Assembly (NCBI RefSeq): GCF_932526225.1
Contig: NC_064035.1
Span: 18,341,969-18,405,968 of the forward strand
Length of the DNA stretch: 64,000 bases
Direction of reading: 5' to 3'
From: Nematostella vectensis
Lineage: Eukaryota; Cnidaria; Anthozoa; Actiniaria; Edwardsiidae
The notes beneath the pieces are model-generated. The model was not told the DNA's origin, did no database searches, and was given only the letters and a program-made list of their open reading frames with translations. Position numbers and translations under genes: made by a program. Shown one piece after another: positions 59,001 through 64,000 of this stretch (within the stretch, counting starts at the first letter, position 1; every line of letters starts with the position of its first letter).

Positions 59001-61963
59001 GAATTACAAAATTTACCTATTATCAAAGAACAAATAACCGAATTCTTAAAATATGATTCTGCTAAATTACTGTGATTAGGTACTGAGAAGAAAACAATTT
59101 TTTTCTTTTGATTTTCCATACTAAAAATCTTTTGTTTGCGTTTCATATTTCAGTAATTAAATTAGTCCGTAGAAAGAATCGCTAGCAAATACACACTTCG
59201 CCAAGGTCTCGCATCCTTAATCTTATTCAGATTTTAAAACGCTTTCATCGGTGCTTTGGCTTCAAAAAACAATTTTCTTCGCATTGTGAGAAGTAATTTA
59301 ATTTTGTTGGGCGACCTACAGTTCGCAAGCACAGGGCTCTCTAAGCAGGTGCATCTAGTATTCAATAGGGCAAATTTCACATGATTAGCCATTTGGGATT
59401 TTTACTCCCTATAACCTCAGAACAATCGAAAATATATTATAACATGAAGGTAACAGAGGCATCAAAGTGCCTTACACCAGCATTCTCTATCATAAAGCGT
59501 AAAGTGCAGTTAATCTTTAATATAATGGGTAGTTTTATTCTATTTCGTTTTTCCCATTGAAGTTTCGTTACATCCTTTCGAGGCAGCATGCTGGAAAGAT
59601 TATATTAAAAGAGCACATAATATAATAAATAACTGTTCGATCACAAAACAACTTTAGCTTTTGCTTTCTGGGGCTATAAACTAATAGAAAACGGCATAAA
59701 TTCAAAAAGAATTTCCAACAGCTAGAAAAAAGGTTGATGAATAGCCAAAACGCCAATTCCTTGTTCAAAACATTTTCAGTGCAAAGGTTTAAAAGCGAAT
59801 AATTAAATCCATCAGGACGCCTCTAACACTGGTTGAGCTATTTTCAAGCGATTTGATCAAATTAATAACTACTCCTCTTAACCCCTATTTTCGAGAAAAG
59901 CAAAGCACTGTTCTCCTCGCTATTTACAGAGGAACAGTTGTGCGCCATCGCGAATATGATATAAGGAAGATTATTTTCGCTCACTTGAGTTTTCCTTTGA
60001 ATTCAACAGAAGAAACATCTGTCTCCTGCACTCTTGAAGCGCTCTTTAATTTGTCTCCATACGTCAACTCCCAATCCAAAGCAATTTTTCAAAGATGAAA
60101 TAATATGAAAGAAATCATTTATCAAAATTGTGGATGTACACATACTTTCCTGTATTCTTCTGTTTCAAATGACGGTTTTTCCCCATTTTCGCGATTTCTC
60201 CCAAACAGTAAAAGATTTTACAAAACCGATGTAAACAACACTTGCATCGGTGCCGCGCTCCATACAACCTATGACTGATGTGTACAAGGTATATGTATCG
60301 TATTTCAATGGAACATAAGGAATAACGAAAAAGTAAGAAATGTTTGGTGGAAGAATCGTACAATATCCAAGAAAAAAAACGCACCCTTTCTTCTCAGCAT
60401 GAAATAAAAGTTCTTTATCGACCAGAAACCATCCCTCTGTCTAACAAAAAAAAACGTTTTACAGCGTAACAAACTCGTGTCCAGCAAAGTCGGTCTTTTA
60501 GCCATGAAGACATCTCCGCGAACGAGCGTCATTTCGCTGTTGTCCACTATAGCTTCCTTTTCCAAATACAAGCACAAATCATAAGGCCTCGCACCTAACG
60601 TACCGACAGACCACAAGAATAGCTCGTCACTAAAAAGTACCAACAGATTCTCGCTTGCAGTTTCAGGAAGGCAGTAAAAATTCCTTGAAAATCGGCGCAC
60701 TGCGTTCATTTATAGCAAAGGACAGGATATTTACTGAACTAAACGGGAAACGATATGTCAACATGAACAGGCGGAAACGATAAAAGAGTTAAGAGACTAT
60801 ACTTTAAAACACTTCGAAAACGGGAAACGGGTTAATTTTAACTCTTGGCTTAGGTGAAACAAAGCGATATCCGCAGAAAATTTGCTTATAAATGCCTAAA
60901 GGTTGACATGGGAAGCGGCGGGGATCGGTTATAGTTCATGAAAGGCCGCTCAGATCACCCCTGCCTCTTATCTACCGGACGTGGTATATATGCGAGAAAT
61001 CCCCTCTTAGTAGTTCAGCCTAGCAAAGAGTTGCAATGAGTAGCCGAGGTATGCTAAGACCAGCTCCGCTTTTAATTCTACCAACCCTGCTTCAAAATCG
61101 AGGTGAATACCCTTTTACCACATACCGAACCTTCGCGCTTTCTTCCACCCCGAGAATTATCTTAGGAGAAAATAGTCAAGAGATAATTCGAAACTGAGCA
61201 AAGCAGTATAAGGAAACTTTATTTTGCGCTACTACTATGATAAAAATGCATTATACATTCACCAAAGAAAACACATACAGTTTTGTATCAATGCCGAGCA
61301 AACTTGTAGAGTATCAACAATATAATTCAATTTTCCCATTATGAATGGTCGAGAAATCGCAAACTCGGCGCTAAACGCTTTTGCGAATTGTCCTAACGTT
61401 TTGACGACAAAAGCACTATATGTTAGGGCACTCATTGACCTGTGTTAGGAAATTAACAAATACCTTGGTCTAGTTGTCTAAAGAAAAGCTCTCGTTATCG
61501 CTGTTTGAAAGAAAAACGATCTCTTGCGCAAACAGCTTTGGTCAAAGTCTGTCTTTAAAGGGAAATGCATTGAAACAGGCTATGAAAGATTAGCACTTTT
61601 CTAAGTAAATTCTTACTTTCACTAGTAAAAGGTTATTCAAGGAATTATCATTAAAACGCGACTAAGATTTTTTTCCTTCAAATTACATAAAATGTCAAAA
61701 CAACAAAAATTAACCTCTTTTTTCATCTTTTATACAATTAATGACCACAGGGACTTTTCAGGAGTGATTTATTGCACGATTGAAATCTGAGAATCTAAGA
61801 TTTTTAACTTGGTTTTGTCTTTTCCCTCCAGCGCCGAGCGTATACGACCCTAATCTTCACTCGTTCTACGACGAACCGCTTCCATACGCAGATCGCTACA
61901 AAGACTATCACAAAGAATATAAGGACTACTTCGAACACAAGGAAATGAAGGATTATAGAGATG
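56025..61963 (+). CDS. ETV1/4/5-like: PEA3-type ETS transcription factor (ETV1/4/5-like), 5' six exons; gene continues past window
   Basis: Exons 56025-56087, 56184-56274, 56362-56409, 57381-57707, 58343-58429 and 61832-61963 give 249 codons plus one base. The first junction is phase 0 and all later ones phase 1. The start codon has an in-frame stop upstream (56007). The first exon holds QQFDQEVPHMIP, matching the DQQVP motif at the N-terminus of PEA3 factors. Exons 2-3 join to DSQELFQDLSQMQEQWLTE, the acidic activation domain of the subfamily. Exon 4 has VKAEPKEQ and VKQEPIDY, sumoylation-type motifs like the IKQEP sites of the family. Exons 5-6 are His/Gln- and Tyr/Asp/Lys-rich (YKDYHKEYKDYFEHKE). 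The ETS DNA-binding domain is expected downstream of 64000 and was not found here. Known relatives are nuclear activators controlled by FGF-ERK signalling. ETV1, 4 and 5 cannot be told apart; in non-vertebrates there is usually one gene. Confidence 0.88.
58430..61831 (+). other. Large intron 5 of the ETV gene
   Basis: This 3.4-kb intron holds a GT/T-run microsatellite (58472-58498) and AT-rich sequence. A minus-strand open frame (60305-60709, 134 codons) has no motif and is not called. The notable content is a TATA box, initiator and short coding start at 60985-61102. Confidence 0.5.
60985..61102 (+). promoter_or_regulatory. Candidate internal promoter and alternative first exon of the ETV gene
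   Basis: TATATAT at 60985-60991 is followed about 30 bases later by an initiator-like TTCAGCC (61014-61020), and then by an ATG at 61036. Two GT donors follow, CGAG/GTATGC (exon end 61048) and CGAG/GTGAAT (exon end 61102). Both leave a phase-1 end, the phase needed to join the exon at 61832. The product would begin MSSR, or MSSR plus 18 residues to LLQNR, and then APSVYDP, without the N-terminal motif and acidic domain. The spacing and phase are seen in the sequence; promoter function is inference. Confidence 0.4.
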
Positions 61964-64000
61964 GTGAGTTTTTAATAGTTATGTTATATTCGTTAAACAA
62001 CACATTCTAAAAGCGCACAAAAAATAGGCGTCAGAAAACCACCCGATATCTTAGTTTAAACATTGTAATAACTTGAAACACAACTGAGAGAAACCCGAAA
62101 TCCGAATGGATGCTTGAAGCGAAACATTTCTCGCAAATCCAATGAGGGGCCTTTTTTGATTGCTCTTTTTGTCGAAGGTCGATTTACATGCAAACAACCC
62201 GCGCTTGAAATTGTACACTTCTGCGGTTCGAAACAAGTGCCGATTACACAGAGAAGCAAGCATTGCTTTACCACAGAATATAAAAATCATATCGAAAATA
62301 TTTGTGGAACTACTTGAGAAAGCGGAAGCAACTTGCTGTTTCGAGTTTATTCAGCTCATTCACCGTTTCTTCCGCAAAGATTTTCTAGTTTCCGAAAGAT
62401 ATTACTACACTGTGCATGAACTACGGAGGAAGTTCAGCAAGTTGTTTTGCGGATTTGGATTTCTCGCGAGGCTAGGGATTTTCTATCGCTACAAGCATTA
62501 TGTCAGTTGAAGACAATGGGAGTGGTTCCTGCGAGATCTAAAGCCATTGCTTTGCTCCCCAGCTGTTAAGTTATCGCTGAAAAAAGCCATTACCAAAAGA
62601 ATAGTCGTCAAACTGTCGAAACTTATTCGCAAATTTTATCCTCAATTCCTTAAGATACTAAGCTAGCGCCGATAAGATCCTTAAGAAGCAGAAAAAACAA
62701 CACTTTTCGCGATGCGCGAAGTAGATAGCTGGCCCTAAAAGGCCGAAATATCACGCGCGACTAATTAAAGTAGTCAATTTGATTGCTTTTCTTAAAACAG
62801 TCGCTCGTAGTTTAAAGATGAACAGAGAAATGAAAAGCAGCGCCGATATTTATCACTGGTTATAGCAAAATTCAGTCATTAGAAAGTCATTAACAAAAAC
62901 GTATTTTTCGTAGTAAAGTAAAAAATGGATACTTGACGAATAGTGTATAAAACATTAAAATAAGCCTACAATAGCAAAGATTAAGTTTTTTGGCACAGGA
63001 ACATAGCCTTTGACATTTTATTTGTGAAATACGTAATGCGAAGTAGACAGAATGGCTTAGCGTTATCAAGCAAGGCTTGAAAACATATCTCCTGTAAAAC
63101 AAACGCTAAAAAGGACATTGCCAGCTCTATATATATTCAGGCGACACAGTTGAAACCTATACGAAAGCGATCTGTTGTCATCCTCGTCGACTTTCAAAAT
63201 TGAATTACGGGCTGAAAAAAAGAGAGAAAACAATAGTTCTGGGGGAAATAGTTGAAATTGTATAAACGGCAATCGCTAATTTCATGATATCGCCAGAAAA
63301 ATATTAATAAGGTCAAACTAATATCCAGTTTATTTTCTCTCTATAATCAAAACTTTGTAATAACATTCCGGGATATTTTGAAATCTCAGCAAGCTGTGCA
63401 TATTAAGGACCGGCATGTGCGAAGAAGCGTGTTCGACAGGAAAAGGCTCGGGGCACGGTAATAAAACCGAGAAGCATGCTAGCTAAACTTAGACATGAAT
63501 GGATGAAAGAAACGCCAACTCAACCTTACGCCTAATCGATTGAAAGCGTTCGTTTCAGAATGGCTCATGTTGAAGGGCCATTTCCTCCACAGTGGGGCTT
63601 TGTTTGGCTAACTTAATGGTATTTGTTTACAATTAAGTGGAGTTGAACACAGTTTTACTAGCAGGCGTTCGGCTCCACAAATACCCCTCGGCGGATTTCA
63701 GATTTCTAATGAGCTATGCCCCTGGCAGATGCGAGATGGCGCCGTTTCGAACACCCTAATTACAAACTCCCGTACACAAGCGCTTAGATTTATTTGAATT
63801 GACTGCATCTCCGCATGAAATCTTATTTGTTAGCTTCTGCTTGTATTGCTATTAAGGTTTTGAGCCCATGTCATAAGTGTTTGATTCATGATCGGTAAGT
63901 GCGGCCAAGTTTGTTCCCTTTTCAATCCGTACACACGGGTCTTAAGGCCATTGAATTCGCTAATTTAATAGACCTCAATTAATAACTCGAAAACACACTC
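61964..64000 (+). other. Start of ETV intron 6, running off the window
   Basis: No exon is recognised. I looked for the ETS-domain motifs expected next and did not find them. The short open frames at 62051-62510 overlap on both strands and have no motif. Confidence 0.5.

Noticed and set aside
60305-60709. Minus-strand frame of 134 codons inside the ETV intron
   Set aside because: No recognisable domain, rich in Phe/Leu from AT-rich sequence; the length is compatible with chance.

Overview
This window is eukaryotic. Genes are split by many GT-AG introns, intergenic DNA is AT-rich, and it carries many inverted-repeat mobile elements, minisatellites and one non-LTR retrotransposon. The gene set (a cholinesterase-like protein with a dead nucleophile, a class A GPCR, a PEA3-type ETS factor, an ENT transporter, TXNL4B, an ODF3/SHIPPO protein) and the architecture fit an early-branching animal. 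A sea anemone such as Nematostella is my best guess; that is inference, not proof.

Layout. (1) 2-1106 (+): the last three exons of an ODF3/CIMAP-like gene. (2) 3281-22081 (-): a complete 14-exon equilibrative nucleoside transporter, rebuilt exon by exon to 481 codons in frame. Its introns hold several MITE-like elements, a 1.9-kb 18-bp minisatellite and, in the 10.3-kb first intron, a decayed antisense LINE. (3) 22655-24760 (+): complete TXNL4B (149 aa), head-to-head with the transporter across 573 bp. (4) 25041-28754 (-): an unrecognised four-exon gene (441 aa, predicted signal peptide and one membrane span). Its second intron contains a 40-bp array that copies the adjoining splice donor. 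(5) 31688-33553 (+): an intronless cholinesterase-like protein without the catalytic serine. (6) 36907-38013 (+): a class A GPCR frame broken by one in-frame TAA. (7) 38.3-45.7 kb: two large tandem arrays (27-bp and 38-bp units). (8) About 10 kb with no gene that I recognise. (9) 56025 to beyond the right edge (+): the 5' half of a PEA3/ETV1-4-5-type ETS factor, six exons covering the N-terminal motif and acidic activation domain. The ETS DNA-binding domain is not in this window.

The genes do not form a pathway. I see no bacterial-type operon, CRISPR array or defence system. The most notable observations are two separate cases of tandem duplication over a splice junction, a plausible internal promoter and short first exon in the ETV gene that would give an isoform without the activation domain, a nested-duplication satellite carrying a TATA-like motif in every unit, and the single stop-codon lesion in the GPCR. 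All exon boundaries were inferred by hand from splice consensus, reading phase and remembered family motifs; no search was run.
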